Numbered from the stretch's first letter, positions 21,811-31,700 are shown. The stretch is 56,948 nucleotides of DNA from an uncultured Pelagibacteraceae bacterium (GCA_902591185.1 CACIZU010000005.1:1-56948); one strand, 5' to 3'. Notes: generated by a model from the sequence alone, not told the origin. A program made the numbers and translations.

Positions 21811-22326
21811 ATGGAAAATTTTAAAGATAAAAAAACAGACGATATTTTAGAAAAATTAGTTCACATAAACCGTATTACAAAAGTAGTTAAGGGTGGTCGA
21901 AGATTTGGTTTTTCAGCACTAGTTGTTGTTGGTAATCAAGCAGGCAAAATTGGTATTGCTCATGCAAAAGCAAAACAAGTTCCAGATGCAATTAAAAAAG
22001 CTAATGAGATGGCAAGAAGAAAACTTACTCATATTCCTTTAAGAGAAGGAAGAACAATCCACCACGATGTTAAAGCTAAAGATGGTTCAGGCAGAATTGT
22101 TCTTAGAGCTGCCTCGAAAGGAACTGGAATTATAGCTGGTGGACCTGTACGTGCTGTTTGTGAAGTGCTAGGAGTTAAAGATATTGTTGCAAAATCAATG
22201 GGAACTTCAAATGCTCATAATGTTATAAGAGCTACAATGAAAGCTTTATTAAAACAAAATTCACCAAAACAAATTTCAGTAATTAGAAATAAAAAAATTT
22301 CTGAAATAGTAGAAAAAAGAGGATAA
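21811..22326 (+). CDS. rpsE: 30S ribosomal protein S5
   Basis: S5 helps shape the mRNA entry channel and decoding accuracy. The product is 171 aa, typical. Landmarks are [20 protein letters not shown], the [20 protein letters not shown] block, and [20 protein letters not shown]. Its stop overlaps the rplO start by one base, so the rpmD (L30) gene often found between them is absent from this position. Confidence 0.97.
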   Translation: MENFKDKKTDDILEKLVHINRITKVVKGGRRFGFSALVVVGNQAGKIGIAHAKAKQVPDAIKKANEMARRKLTHIPLREGRTIHHDVKAKDGSGRIVLRAASKGTGIIAGGPVRAVCEVLGVKDIVAKSMGTSNAHNVIRATMKALLKQNSPKQISVIRNKKISEIVEKRG

Positions 22327-22778
22327 TGATTACTTTAAACACTAAAGAAAAGATTAATAAAACTAAAATGAGAGTTGGTAGAGGTATTGGTTCTGGTAAG
22401 GGAAAAACATCTGGTAGAGGCGTTAAAGGTCAAAAATCTAGATCAGGTGTTGCTATAAAAAGTTTTGAGGGCGGTCAAATGCCTTTATACAGAAGACTTC
22501 CAAAAAGAGGTTTTAATTCAATTTCAAAAGAAAATATTGCTATTTTAAATCTAGAAAAAATCCAATTTTATATTGATAAAAAAAATATTAATCCAAGTAA
22601 AGTTTTAAATTCAGATTTATTAAAGAAATTAAAATTGATTAATAAAAATTCTGTTAAACTTAAAATTTTAGGAACAGGTGAAGTAAAAGATAAAATCAAT
22701 ATAGAAGCAGATTTAGCTTCTAAATCTGCAATAGAAAAGCTAGAAAAAATTGGTGGATCTATTCAATTAAAAAAATAG
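22326..22778 (+). CDS. rplO: 50S ribosomal protein L15
   Basis: L15 is a late 50S assembly protein with a long, glycine-rich extension. The product is 150 aa, normal. The extension reads [20 protein letters not shown] then [20 protein letters not shown] and [11 protein letters not shown]. The C-terminal globular part is Lys/Ile rich. It overlaps rpsE by one base and is nine bases before secY. Confidence 0.96.
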   Translation: MITLNTKEKINKTKMRVGRGIGSGKGKTSGRGVKGQKSRSGVAIKSFEGGQMPLYRRLPKRGFNSISKENIAILNLEKIQFYIDKKNINPSKVLNSDLLKKLKLINKNSVKLKILGTGEVKDKINIEADLASKSAIEKLEKIGGSIQLKK

Positions 22779-22787
22779 CAAACTTTA

Positions 22788-24068
22788 ATGAGTGCTTCAT
22801 CTTCAACAAATGATCTAAGAAATAGAATAATTTTTACTATTTTTATTCTTGCTGTTTATAGATTTGGTACTTTTGTTCCTTTACCAGGAATAGATCCTGA
22901 ACAACTTAAAATAATGATGGAAGGTAATCAAAAAGGATTACTTGGAATGTTTAATGTATTTGCTGGTGGAGCAGTGAGCAGAATGGCTATATTTGCATTA
23001 GGTATAATGCCATACATATCTTCATCAATTATAGTTCAACTTTTAACAGGCGTTTCTGATTATTTTAAAAATTTAAAAGCTCAAGGAGAAATTGGAAGAG
23101 CCAAGATTACACAAATTACAAGATATGGAACAGTCTTTTTAGCTACTGTGCAAGGATATGGCCTTTCTGTTGGTTTAGAATCGTCTGCAGATTTAGTTAT
23201 AAATCCAGGTGCATTTTTTAAAATAACAACGGTCACAACAATCGTAGCTGGAACTATGTTTTTAATGTGGTTAGGTGAACAAATAACTCAAAGAGGAATT
23301 GGTAATGGGATATCTTTAATAATTTTTGCAGGTATTGTTGCTGAAATTCCTAGAGCATTAGTAACTACATTTGAACTTGGTAGAACGGGAGCCGTATCTA
23401 CTTTTATGATTTTGGCAATATTTATTTTATTAATTCTTACAATTTTATTTATAGTATTTATGGAAAGAGCATTAAGAAAAATATTAATCAATTACCCTAA
23501 AAGACAAATGGGAAATAAAATGTATGGTGGAGAGTCTTCGCACTTACCATTAAAAATAAACCAAGCAGGTGTTATACCAGCAATTTTTGCTTCTGCTCTT
23601 TTATTATTACCTGTAACATTTTCAAATTTTTCTTTTTCAAATAATGAAACCTTTTTAAATATTAGTTCATATTTTACTCAAGGACAGCCTCTGTACATGC
23701 TACTGTATGCATCGGGAATAATATTTTTTACATTTTTTTATACATCTATAACTTTTAACCCCAAAGAAACTGCTGATAACTTAAGAAAGTATGGCGGATT
23801 TGTTCCAGGAATTAGGCCAGGCGAAAGTACCGCATTATATATAGAAAATATTTTAACTAAACTAACAACTATTGGCGCCTTATACTTAACATTAGTTTGT
23901 TTAATGCCAGAATTTTTAATTGCAAATTATCCAATTCCTTTTTATTTAGGTGGAACTTCAATTTTAATCGTTGTGGTTGTTGCTATTGATACTGTTACTC
24001 AAATTCAGACACGATTAATGAGTTCACAATATGAGCAACTAATCAAAAAAACAAAATTTGGTAAATAA
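22788..24068 (+). CDS. secY: Preprotein translocase subunit SecY
   Basis: SecY is the channel of the general secretion and membrane insertion pathway. The product is 426 aa with ten predicted membrane helices. Conserved landmarks are RFGTFVPLPGIDPEQL, the LGIMPYISSSIIVQLL helix, the WLGEQITQRGIGNGISLIIF motif, and the cytosolic loop KYGGFVPGIRPGESTALYI. It sits at the end of the spc cluster as in other bacteria, and the adk GTG start follows directly. Confidence 0.97.
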   Translation: MSASSSTNDLRNRIIFTIFILAVYRFGTFVPLPGIDPEQLKIMMEGNQKGLLGMFNVFAGGAVSRMAIFALGIMPYISSSIIVQLLTGVSDYFKNLKAQGEIGRAKITQITRYGTVFLATVQGYGLSVGLESSADLVINPGAFFKITTVTTIVAGTMFLMWLGEQITQRGIGNGISLIIFAGIVAEIPRALVTTFELGRTGAVSTFMILAIFILLILTILFIVFMERALRKILINYPKRQMGNKMYGGESSHLPLKINQAGVIPAIFASALLLLPVTFSNFSFSNNETFLNISSYFTQGQPLYMLLYASGIIFFTFFYTSITFNPKETADNLRKYGGFVPGIRPGESTALYIENILTKLTTIGALYLTLVCLMPEFLIANYPIPFYLGGTSILIVVVVAIDTVTQIQTRLMSSQYEQLIKKTKFGK

Positions 24069-24710
24069 GTGAATATTATTTTATTTGGGCCACCTGGCGC
24101 AGGTAAAGGCACCCAAGCACAACTAATAGTCAAAAAACATAATTATTTTCAATTATCAACAGGTGATCTGTTAAGAAATGAGGTTAAAAAAAATACTAAT
24201 CTTGGTAAAGAAATAGAAAAAATTATTTCTAAAGGTAATTTTGTTTCAGATGAGATTATAAATAATCTTTTAAAACAAACAATTAAAAACCTAAAATTCA
24301 GAGACAGAATTATTTTTGATGGATATCCAAGAAGTATTGATCAAGCTAATAATTTAGATTCAATCTTAAAAGAATATAATCAAAAAATTGATTTGATAAT
24401 TTCTCTCGTGGTTTCTCGTGAAATTATTGAGAAAAGAATTATAGGCAGGGTTACGTGTGATAAGTGCAATTTAACATTGAATGAATTTTTTAATAAAAAT
24501 GAAATTGAACTTCATCCTTGTGGAAAAGAGTTTTTTATTAAAAGAAAAGACGATAATCTTGAAACAATTATGTCTAGATTTGATATTTACACAAAAACAA
24601 CTCAGCCAGTTCTACATTTTTTATCAAAGAATCCAAATTTTCAGAAGATAGATGGAAAACTTGAAATTGACGAAATAACAAGAAAAATAGACACTTTTAT
24701 CAATTTTTAA
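24069..24710 (+). CDS. adk: Adenylate kinase (GTG start)
   Basis: Adenylate kinase balances ATP, ADP and AMP. The product is 213 aa. The P-loop is GPPGAGKGT (7-15), followed by STGDLLRNEV and the AMP-site DGYPRSIDQA. The LID insertion carries Cys130-x2-Cys133 and Cys151 with Glu154 in place of a fourth cysteine, so a zinc-type LID of altered composition is possible. The start is GTG directly after the secY stop; the M-N-IILFGPPG beginning is the family start. Its position between secY and rpsM is common in bacteria. Confidence 0.95.
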   Translation: MNIILFGPPGAGKGTQAQLIVKKHNYFQLSTGDLLRNEVKKNTNLGKEIEKIISKGNFVSDEIINNLLKQTIKNLKFRDRIIFDGYPRSIDQANNLDSILKEYNQKIDLIISLVVSREIIEKRIIGRVTCDKCNLTLNEFFNKNEIELHPCGKEFFIKRKDDNLETIMSRFDIYTKTTQPVLHFLSKNPNFQKIDGKLEIDEITRKIDTFINF

Positions 24711-24714
24711 GAGA

Positions 24715-24742
24715 TTGACTTTAGATATTCTTATTATATAAA
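24715..24742 (+). promoter_or_regulatory. Candidate promoter of the alpha cluster (rpsM-rpsK-rpoA-rplQ)
   Basis: TTGACT (24715-24720) and TATAAA (24737-24742) are separated by 16 bases, a 5/6 plus 5/6 match to the housekeeping consensus. It lies in the 56-base gap between adk and rpsM, the largest gap in this part of the superoperon. Transcription would start near 24749, about 18 bases before the rpsM ATG. No terminator is visible after adk, so this would be an internal promoter. Confidence 0.6.
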
Positions 24743-24766
24743 AGGCACAAATTTATCACAAAAACT

Positions 24767-25150
24767 ATGGCTCGTATCGCAGGTATCAATATTCCACAAA
24801 ATAAACTTGTTCATATAGGTTTGACTTATATTTATGGAATTGGTGATAAGTTTTCAAATCAAATTTGTTCTTCTCTAGAAATTCCTAGAGCAAAAAGAAT
24901 AAATGAACTTTCAGATGATGAAATTTTAAAGATTAGAGAATATATTGATCAAAATTTCAAAGTTGAGGGAGATTTAAGAAGAGATTACTCGTTAAGCATT
25001 AAAAGATTAATTGACCTTGCTTGTTATAGAGGAACAAGACATAGAAAAAAATTACCTGTTAGAGGTCAAAGAACCAGATGTAATGCAAGAACAAGAAAAG
25101 GTAAAGCAATTGCTATTGCTGGTAAAAAGTTAACACCAACTAAAAAATAA
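24767..25150 (+). CDS. rpsM: 30S ribosomal protein S13
   Basis: S13 lies in the 30S head and bridges to the 50S subunit. The product is 127 aa, typical. It starts [20 protein letters not shown] with the [13 protein letters not shown] motif and ends with the basic tail [20 protein letters not shown] followed by [15 protein letters not shown]. It follows the candidate alpha-cluster promoter and is two bases before rpsK. Confidence 0.97.
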   Translation: MARIAGINIPQNKLVHIGLTYIYGIGDKFSNQICSSLEIPRAKRINELSDDEILKIREYIDQNFKVEGDLRRDYSLSIKRLIDLACYRGTRHRKKLPVRGQRTRCNARTRKGKAIAIAGKKLTPTKK

Positions 25151-25152
25151 TT

Positions 25153-25602
25153 ATGGTTAAAACTGATAAAGTTGAAAATAAAGATCAGAAGTTAGAAAAA
25201 TCATCTAAAAAAAGTAATAAAAGCTCTTATTCTAAAAAAAAAAAAATTAAGAAAAATATTTTAAATGGTGTAGCTTACGTCCAATCTACATTTAATAATA
25301 CAATCATTTCAATCGCTGATACTAATGGAAACATAATTTCTTGGGCTTCCGCTGGTCAAAAAGGATTTAAGGGTTCAAGAAAATCTACTCCATATGCAGC
25401 ACAAATTGCTGCAGATGCTGCTGCTTCAAAAGCTTTAGAATATGGAATGAAAACTTTATCAGTAGAAGTAAAAGGCCCAGGTTCTGGACGTGAAACAGCT
25501 TTAAGAGCTTTACAAGCTAGAGGTTTCAAAATTTTATCAATTAAGGATACAACACCAATGCCTCATAATGGAACTAGACCACCAAAAAAAAGGAGAGTTT
25601 AA
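25153..25602 (+). CDS. rpsK: 30S ribosomal protein S11
   Basis: S11 lies on the 30S platform near the E-site codon. The conserved core starts at about residue 36 ([20 protein letters not shown]) and ends [12 protein letters not shown]. The product is 149 aa, about 20 longer than E. coli S11, because of a Lys/Ser-rich N-terminal extension (about residues 1-35). An internal start giving the shorter form is not obvious. The stop overlaps the rpoA start by one base. Confidence 0.96.
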   Translation: MVKTDKVENKDQKLEKSSKKSNKSSYSKKKKIKKNILNGVAYVQSTFNNTIISIADTNGNIISWASAGQKGFKGSRKSTPYAAQIAADAAASKALEYGMKTLSVEVKGPGSGRETALRALQARGFKILSIKDTTPMPHNGTRPPKKRRV

Positions 25603-26630
25603 TGGAAGTCGAAAATGTTAATGTAAAAAATTGGAAGTCATTAATTAAACCGTCTAAATTAGAAGTTCAAATTAGTGATGATTTAACTCATGCTAAAATA
25701 ATTGCAGAACCTCTTGAAAAAGGTTATGGATTGACATTAGGAAATTCTTTAAGAAGAATTTTACTATCATCTATAAGAGGCGCAGCTGTTACTTCTATTC
25801 AGATTGATGGAGTATTACATGAATTTACTTCAATAAAAGGTGTAAGAGAAGATGTTACTGATATAGTTTTAAACGTTAAATCTTTAGCTTTAAAAAGCAA
25901 TTCAGAAGGTACAAAAAAACTTATTTTAGATGCTAAAGGACCAGGTGAAATCAAAGCTTCTGATATCACACCCGTTGCAGATGTTGAAATTTTGAATCCT
26001 GATTTAGTTATTTGTAACCTTGACGAAAATACAAATTTTCATATGGAAATGAATGTAAATACTGGAAAAGGCTATGTACCTGCTGATTTAAACAAACCAG
26101 AAGAACCACCATTGGGCCTTATTGCTATTGACTCACTTTATAGCCCAGTTAAAAAAGTTTCTTATTCAATAAGTACTGCTAGAGAAGGTAAAGCTTTGGA
26201 TTATGATAAATTAACTATGGAAGTAGAAACTAATGGATCAATTTCAGCAGAAGACGCTGTGGCTTACTCTGCAAGAATTTTCCAAGATCAATTAAAAATG
26301 TTTGTTAATTTTGATGAACCAGTAGAAGCTCCTATAAAAGAAGTTTCTAAAGAGCCTGAATTTAATAAAAATTTATTAAGAAAAGTTGATGAGCTAGAGC
26401 TTTCAGTACGATCTATGAATTGCCTTAAAAATGATAATATAGTTTATATTGGCGATTTAGTTCAAAAATCTGAAGGAGAAATGCTTAGAACACCAAACTT
26501 TGGAAGAAAATCATTAAATGAAATTAAAGAAGTTCTAACTGGTATGTCTTTATATTTAGGTATGGAAATACCTAACTGGCCACCAGATAATATTGCTGAA
26601 ATGTCTAAAAAATTAGAGGAAGCTATCTAA
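25602..26630 (+). CDS. rpoA: DNA-directed RNA polymerase subunit alpha
   Basis: Alpha dimers nucleate RNA polymerase assembly and contact upstream promoter DNA and activators. The product is 342 aa, normal. The N-terminal domain has [20 protein letters not shown] and the [14 protein letters not shown] [12 protein letters not shown] segment. The C-terminal domain begins near residue 262 ([20 protein letters not shown]) with [16 protein letters not shown]. It overlaps rpsK and rplQ by one base each. Confidence 0.98.
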   Translation: MEVENVNVKNWKSLIKPSKLEVQISDDLTHAKIIAEPLEKGYGLTLGNSLRRILLSSIRGAAVTSIQIDGVLHEFTSIKGVREDVTDIVLNVKSLALKSNSEGTKKLILDAKGPGEIKASDITPVADVEILNPDLVICNLDENTNFHMEMNVNTGKGYVPADLNKPEEPPLGLIAIDSLYSPVKKVSYSISTAREGKALDYDKLTMEVETNGSISAEDAVAYSARIFQDQLKMFVNFDEPVEAPIKEVSKEPEFNKNLLRKVDELELSVRSMNCLKNDNIVYIGDLVQKSEGEMLRTPNFGRKSLNEIKEVLTGMSLYLGMEIPNWPPDNIAEMSKKLEEAI

Positions 26631-27073
26631 TGAGACATGGAATGGCAAATAAGAAGTTAAACAGAACTTCTGAACATAGAAAAGCTCTTTTGAAGAATAT
26701 GTTAAATTCTTTAATTAAGTATGAGCAGATCAAAACTACTTTGCCAAAAGCTAAATTCTTAAAACCTCAAGCTGACAAAATTATTACACTAGGTAAAAAA
26801 GAAACTTTACAAACTACAAAAATGTTAGTTTCTCAATTACAAGATATTAAGTCAGCAAATAAAGTAAAAAAAACTCTTTCTAAAAGATATGAAAAAAGAA
26901 ATGGTGGATATACGCGAATTATTAAAGCAGGTTTTAGATACGGAGATAATGCTCCAATGGCCATAATTGAGTTTGTAGACAGAGATGTAGAAGCTAGAAG
27001 AGTTGATAAAAAGAAAAAAAACATAACTAAAGAAACACCTAAAGCTGAAGAAAAGAAACAAGCAACAGCCTAA
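26630..27073 (+). CDS. rplQ: 50S ribosomal protein L17
   Basis: L17 lies near the tunnel exit. The product is 147 aa; the core is about 120 and a Lys-rich tail follows, as in many alphaproteobacteria. It starts [20 protein letters not shown] and contains LIKYEQIKTTLPKAKFLKP and NGGYTRIIKAGFRYGDNAPM. It closes the alpha cluster. The next gene starts 11 bases later on the same strand, so cotranscription is possible. Confidence 0.96.
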   Translation: MRHGMANKKLNRTSEHRKALLKNMLNSLIKYEQIKTTLPKAKFLKPQADKIITLGKKETLQTTKMLVSQLQDIKSANKVKKTLSKRYEKRNGGYTRIIKAGFRYGDNAPMAIIEFVDRDVEARRVDKKKKNITKETPKAEEKKQATA

Positions 27074-27084
27074 ACTTTTAAATA

Positions 27085-28002
27085 ATGAAAAAGTCATACA
27101 TCGTTGATCCAACGTGTAATGAAATGCGTATTGATCGATGGATCAGACTGGAATTTGGTAAAATTCCACAAAGTTTAATTGAAAAATATTTAAGATTAGG
27201 CAAGATCAAATTAAATAAAAAAAAAATTAAAAGCTCAAATAAAGTTCAAACTAATGATGTGGTTGATATATTTAGTGCAAACTTTAAAGAAACAATAGTT
27301 CAAAAAAAGATTAAATTTGAACCATCTAAAGAAGTTATTAAATCAAATGAAGATCAAATAATTGATAATAATGAAAATTTTATAGTTATAAACAAGACTT
27401 CAGGAATTTCAGTACAAGGAGGAACGAAGTCAAAAAAAAATCTTGTTGATATTTTTGCAAAAAGTGAAATTTTTCAAGGTATTAAACCATATTCAGTTCA
27501 TAGACTGGACAAAGATACATCAGGTGTATTTATAATAGCAAAAACAAGAGAAAGCGCTCAATTATTGACATCATTATTTAGATTACGAAAAGTTTACAAA
27601 ACTTATTTAGCTATTTGTCATGGAGAACTTAGTAAAAACTCGGGAGAATGGATCAATGATTTAATAAGATATGATGGAGAGAAAAAAATAATTGAAAAAG
27701 CAAAAACTATTTACAAAGTTCTTGATAAAAATTCTGAAGCTAGTTTAGTTGAGTTAAAACCTATAACTGGTCGTAAACATCAACTTAGAAAACAGTTGTA
27801 TGCACTAGGCCAACCAATATTTGGAGATATTAAATATAAATTATCTAACTCTGATAAAGGACTTAACAAAAATTTAATGCTTCATTCTTATCAAATAAAA
27901 TTTATTTTTAATAATATTAAACACACCTATACAGCACTATTACCGGATTATTTTAGAAAATTATTAAAAACAAAAAGACTTAGATTTTTAGATTTGAAAT
28001 AA
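27085..28002 (+). CDS. RluA-family 23S rRNA pseudouridine synthase (RluC-like)
   Basis: The enzyme isomerises uridine in rRNA or tRNA. The N-terminal S4-like RNA-binding domain (about 13-62, [20 protein letters not shown]) is followed by the catalytic RluA domain with VIDNTSG-like [15 protein letters not shown] and the active-site block [18 protein letters not shown], whose Asp is the catalytic residue. [13 protein letters not shown] is the later family motif. At 305 aa it resembles RluC or RluD; the exact target cannot be told from sequence alone, so no symbol is given. Its 3' end overlaps the convergent lipB end by 23 bases. Confidence 0.9.
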   Translation: MKKSYIVDPTCNEMRIDRWIRLEFGKIPQSLIEKYLRLGKIKLNKKKIKSSNKVQTNDVVDIFSANFKETIVQKKIKFEPSKEVIKSNEDQIIDNNENFIVINKTSGISVQGGTKSKKNLVDIFAKSEIFQGIKPYSVHRLDKDTSGVFIIAKTRESAQLLTSLFRLRKVYKTYLAICHGELSKNSGEWINDLIRYDGEKKIIEKAKTIYKVLDKNSEASLVELKPITGRKHQLRKQLYALGQPIFGDIKYKLSNSDKGLNKNLMLHSYQIKFIFNNIKHTYTALLPDYFRKLLKTKRLRFLDLK

Positions 28003-28597
28003 ATTTTTCAATTAATTTAATTTCTAATTTTGAATAATCTTGATCTTTAATTGTCATTAAATTAGTTACACTTTTATCCATTATACCACAGGGAATTATT
28101 TTTTTATATTGATCTAAATTATTATCTATATTTATTGCAAACCCATGATAGGCAATCCATTTACGTACTCTAACACCAATTGCTGCAACTTTACTTATCT
28201 TATTTTTTTTTTTGTGCCAAATACCAATATTTTTTTTGTCAGAAAATGTTTCTATATTAAAATAACTTAAAGTTTGAATAATTGTTTTTTCTATAGAAGT
28301 TATAAATTTTCTTACATCTTTTTTATCTCTTAAATCTATAACAAAATAACAAATTAACTGACCTGGTCCATGATAAGTTATTTTTCCTCCACGATTAGTT
28401 TTTATGACATCTATTGATTTATCTATTATTTCATTTTTTTTATAACTAGTTCCTGCTGTAAAAATTTCATTATGTTTTAAAATCCAAATAAGTTCTTTTT
28501 CTTTTTTTTCATATAATTGTTGTAATCTTGCCTCTAAAAGGTTTATAGCCTTAAAATAATTTACTGGTTTTACTGACTTTTTGATCTCAATATTCAT
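27980..28597 (-). CDS. lipB: Octanoyl-[acyl carrier protein]:protein N-octanoyltransferase LipB
   Basis: LipB moves octanoate from ACP to lipoyl domains, the first step of endogenous lipoate synthesis; LipA would finish it elsewhere. The product is 205 aa, the usual length. The substrate motif [12 protein letters not shown] lies at 69-80, the catalytic lysine is Lys136 in SKVAAIGV, and the acyl-accepting cysteine is Cys170 in IIPCGI. The gene converges on the pseudouridine synthase with a 23-base overlap and is divergent from mgtE. Confidence 0.96.
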   Translation of the reverse strand: MNIEIKKSVKPVNYFKAINLLEARLQQLYEKKEKELIWILKHNEIFTAGTSYKKNEIIDKSIDVIKTNRGGKITYHGPGQLICYFVIDLRDKKDVRKFITSIEKTIIQTLSYFNIETFSDKKNIGIWHKKKNKISKVAAIGVRVRKWIAYHGFAINIDNNLDQYKKIIPCGIMDKSVTNLMTIKDQDYSKLEIKLIEKFISNLKI

Positions 28598-28643
28598 TTA
28601 TAAATTGTATTATCTTAATTATCTATTAATAGTGCAAATCTAA

Positions 28644-28672
28644 ATTATAGGTAGATTTATGTCTTTAGTTAA
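28644..28672 (-). promoter_or_regulatory. Candidate lipB promoter overlapping the mgtE start
   Basis: On the - strand TATAAT (28649-28644) is preceded after 17 bases by TTAACT (28672-28667), a 6/6 plus 4/6 match. The -35 would lie inside the first codons of mgtE. Transcription would begin about 40 bases before lipB. The 61-base divergent gap must also hold the mgtE promoter, for which I see no clear boxes. In DNA this AT-rich a chance match is possible. Confidence 0.35.
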
Positions 28673-30032
28673 AAAAATAAAAGATAAAAAAGTAAATTTT
28701 GAGTTTAATAAAGAATATATAAAAGTTGTAACTTCAAAAATTGCCAACAATGATGCTCAATTTATTACAAATTCTTTTAAAGAAATGCACCCAGCTGATG
28801 CAGCTGATATTATTGAACATTTAAATCAAAATGATAGAGAAAGTTTAATAAAGCTTAATAATTTTAATATTGATCCTGAGGTATTTGTTGAACTTAACGA
28901 GTCAATTCAAACTGAAATTATCACTTATCTCTCTTCAGACTCAATAGTTGCAATTTTATCAAATTTAGAATCTGATGATGCTATTTCAATTTTAGAAAAT
29001 GTACCTGAGGAAGATAAAAACAGTATTTTAAGTTCTTTACCACCCAAAGATCGTTTTGCCTTACTAGAAAGCTTAAGTTATCCTGAGGATTCAGCTGCCA
29101 GACTTATGCAGCGTGAATTTACAGCTATACCTAGCAATTGGTCTGTTGGACAAACAATTGATTATTTAAGAGAAAACAAAGAACTTCCAGAAGAGTTTTT
29201 GGAAATATTTATTATAAATGAAGAATTTAAACCTATTGGAACAGTTCCTTCTTCCAAAGTGTTAACTACATCAAGAGAGACAAAGATGCTTTCAATTATG
29301 TCTGAGTCTCAATTGTTAATTCCAGTTGATATGGATAAAGAAGAAGTAGGAAATCTATTTGAAAATTATAATTTAAATTCAGCTGCTGTAATTGACAAAA
29401 ATAATAAATTGGTTGGAATGATAATGAGTGATGATGTCTTGACTGTTCTTAAAGAAGAAGCTGAAGAAGATGCATTAAGACTAGCAGGTGTAGGTGATGA
29501 GGAAATTACTGACGGTGTAATTACAAAAACTAAAAGAAGATTCAATTGGCTTTTATTAAATTTATTTACAGCTTTTTTAGCAACATGGTGCATTAGTTTA
29601 TTTGGTGCAACTATCGAACAGATGGTAGTATTAGCATTCTTAATGCCAATAGTTGCATCAATGGGAGGAAATGCAGGTATGCAAACTTTAGCTGTTACTG
29701 TTAGAACTATTGCAACAAATGACCTTACTGAAAATAACTTTTTATCTAATGTTGTTAAAGAATTTACAATTGGAATTTTAAATGGAATTATATTTGCAGC
29801 TATTAGCGCTTTTATAGTTCAGATTTGGTTTGAAGATAATATTTTATCAATAATAATTTCTATATCAATGATTCTAACAATGATTATTGCAGGACTTTTT
29901 GGCATTTTGGTTCCAGTTACCTTAAAGAAAATGAATATTGATCCAGCAATTGCTTCAAGTGTATTTGTGACAACGATTACAGATGTAATTGGATTTGTTT
30001 CCTTTTTAGGTGTTGGAGCTTATTTTTTATAA
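28659..30032 (+). CDS. mgtE: MgtE-family magnesium transporter/channel
   Basis: MgtE is a dimeric Mg2+ channel gated by its cytosolic part. The product is 457 aa, the standard length. The N-terminal superhelical domain contains MHPADAADIIEHLN and LESDDAISILENVPEED. A CBS pair follows (about 140-260, with DSAARLMQREFTAIPSNWSV). Five membrane helices make up the C-terminal pore, with MPIVASMGGNAGMQTLAVTV near the selectivity filter. It converges on panC with only two bases between the stops. No Mg2+ riboswitch-sized leader exists in the 61-base upstream gap. Confidence 0.93.
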   Translation: MSLVKKIKDKKVNFEFNKEYIKVVTSKIANNDAQFITNSFKEMHPADAADIIEHLNQNDRESLIKLNNFNIDPEVFVELNESIQTEIITYLSSDSIVAILSNLESDDAISILENVPEEDKNSILSSLPPKDRFALLESLSYPEDSAARLMQREFTAIPSNWSVGQTIDYLRENKELPEEFLEIFIINEEFKPIGTVPSSKVLTTSRETKMLSIMSESQLLIPVDMDKEEVGNLFENYNLNSAAVIDKNNKLVGMIMSDDVLTVLKEEAEEDALRLAGVGDEEITDGVITKTKRRFNWLLLNLFTAFLATWCISLFGATIEQMVVLAFLMPIVASMGGNAGMQTLAVTVRTIATNDLTENNFLSNVVKEFTIGILNGIIFAAISAFIVQIWFEDNILSIIISISMILTMIIAGLFGILVPVTLKKMNIDPAIASSVFVTTITDVIGFVSFLGVGAYFL

Positions 30033-30034
30033 GT

Positions 30035-30850
30035 TTAAAAATTATCAATTAATCTTATATTATTTAGATAATAAGATATAAAAATCTTTGATCCAATAGA
30101 ATTATTAGAAATTTTAAGGTTTTTTGTATTTCTAAGTTCCATGTAGTCAATTTTGATATTAAAAGTTTTTTGTAATCTTTTTTTTTCCTCAAGTAAAAAT
30201 TGACTTATTTTTTTTTTATTTCTTATTTTTATTTTGAGCTGAAATAAATTTTTTGATATTTTTCCAGCAATATTTAAATTATCTTTATTTAGCAAATAGT
30301 TTCTAGACGATAAGGCTATTTTGTTTTTATCTCTAATAGTTTTACATCCAATAACTTTTGTTTTATATTTTTTCTCAATAAAACCTTTGACCAAAAATAG
30401 CTGTTGAAAATCTTTTTTACCCATAAAAATTTTTTTTGGTTTAATTAAATTTGTTAATCTATCCATAACATCCAGAACACCTTCAAAATGACCTTTTCTA
30501 GATTTTGCACACAAGATTTTGTCTTTTTTAGAAATTCTTATTTTTGATTTTTTTTTTGAACTATATATATGTTTAAATTTAGGAATATAAATACAGTCAA
30601 TTTTTTTAATTTTATTTAATATAGACAAATCTTTTTTAATATTAGATGGGTAAGTTTTAAAATCTTTTTTATTATTGAATTGTTTGGGATTAACAAAAAT
30701 ACTGACTATTGTTTTTTTACAAATTTTATTGGATCTTTTAATAAGCGAAATATGACCTTCATGAATTCCACCCATAGTAGGCACAAAGCCAATATCATCA
30801 AAGTGCCTTAATTTTCTATTTAATGTCTGATTGTTTAATAAAATTTTCAT
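30035..30850 (-). CDS. panC: Pantoate-beta-alanine ligase
   Basis: PanC joins pantoate and beta-alanine with ATP to give pantothenate. ATG 30850 gives 271 aa and places the nucleotide motif PTMGGIHEGH at 24-33, as in the family; a farther start at 30880 would add ten hydrophobic residues and is less likely. Other motifs are IFVNPKQFN, the MGKKDFQQLF segment and ALSSRNYLL. The protein is very Lys/Ile/Asn rich and short at the C-terminus compared with E. coli. It is divergent from galU across 34 bases; I saw no other pan gene in the window. Confidence 0.93.
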   Translation of the reverse strand: MKILLNNQTLNRKLRHFDDIGFVPTMGGIHEGHISLIKRSNKICKKTIVSIFVNPKQFNNKKDFKTYPSNIKKDLSILNKIKKIDCIYIPKFKHIYSSKKKSKIRISKKDKILCAKSRKGHFEGVLDVMDRLTNLIKPKKIFMGKKDFQQLFLVKGFIEKKYKTKVIGCKTIRDKNKIALSSRNYLLNKDNLNIAGKISKNLFQLKIKIRNKKKISQFLLEEKKRLQKTFNIKIDYMELRNTKNLKISNNSIGSKIFISYYLNNIRLIDNF

Positions 30851-30884
30851 TTGTATTAAAATATTTAATAAGTAAAACATTTAA

Positions 30885-31700
30885 ATGATTAAACAAGCAA
30901 TTATTCCTTTAGCTGGACTTGGCACTAGATTACTACCTTTATCAAGCGTATTTGCCAAAGAGCTTTTACCAATTAATGGTAAACCAGGTCTTGAATACAT
31001 AATTCAAGAATGTATTGATGCAGGCATAAAAGAAATAATCCTCATAATTTCAAAAAAAAAAATAATGATTAAAAATTATTTTTATAACGATAAATTTTAC
31101 AAAGATTTGATAAAAAAGAAAAAAGATCCAAGAATTATTAAAGAATACAAAAAAATTTTAAGATTTAGAAAAATGATAAAATTTGTCTATCAGGACAAGC
31201 CAAAAGGAACTGGTGATGCAGTTTTGAAAACAAAAAAATTTATAAAAGATAAATATTTTTTAATGTTGTTACCAGATGATCTAATTATAAAAAAAAATTG
31301 TTCTAAATCTATGATTAATACTCATAAAAAATATAAAGTGTCAGTTATGGCTAGCATGACTGTCAATAAAAAAACTGTATCGAGATGGGGTATTTTTGAA
31401 CTCAGTAAAAAACTAAACAAAACAGATTATTTAATAAAAGATGTTATTGAAAAACCTACGACAAAAAAAGCACCATCAAATAAAGCTGTTATAGGAAGAT
31501 ATATTTTACCAAAATCTATTTTTGAAAATCTTAAAAAAACTAAACCAAGTAAAGGTGGAGAAATACATATAACAGATGCTATTCAGTCTTTAATATTGAA
31601 TAATGAAAAATTTATAGCTCATAATTTTTTAGGTAAGTATTTGGATTGTGGAACAATAAATGGATATATCAACTCATCTAAGGAGATTGGAAAATTATGA
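30885..31700 (+). CDS. galU: UTP-glucose-1-phosphate uridylyltransferase
   Basis: The enzyme makes UDP-glucose from UTP and glucose-1-phosphate. The product is 271 aa with the nucleotidyltransferase signature PLAGLGTRLLPLSSVFAKEL at the start, the DKPKGTGDAVLKTKKFI segment, LPDDLIIKKN, and the VIEKPTTKKAPSNKAVIGRY block typical of bacterial GalU. The stop overlaps the ugd start by four bases (ATGA), so the two genes are coupled and UDP-glucose would pass directly to UDP-glucuronate synthesis. Confidence 0.94.
   Translation: MIKQAIIPLAGLGTRLLPLSSVFAKELLPINGKPGLEYIIQECIDAGIKEIILIISKKKIMIKNYFYNDKFYKDLIKKKKDPRIIKEYKKILRFRKMIKFVYQDKPKGTGDAVLKTKKFIKDKYFLMLLPDDLIIKKNCSKSMINTHKKYKVSVMASMTVNKKTVSRWGIFELSKKLNKTDYLIKDVIEKPTTKKAPSNKAVIGRYILPKSIFENLKKTKPSKGGEIHITDAIQSLILNNEKFIAHNFLGKYLDCGTINGYINSSKEIGKL

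Noticed and set aside
28598..28658. Mg2+ riboswitch before mgtE
   Set aside because: The gap is only 61 bases and shared with the divergent lipB promoter, too short for the known magnesium riboswitch classes.
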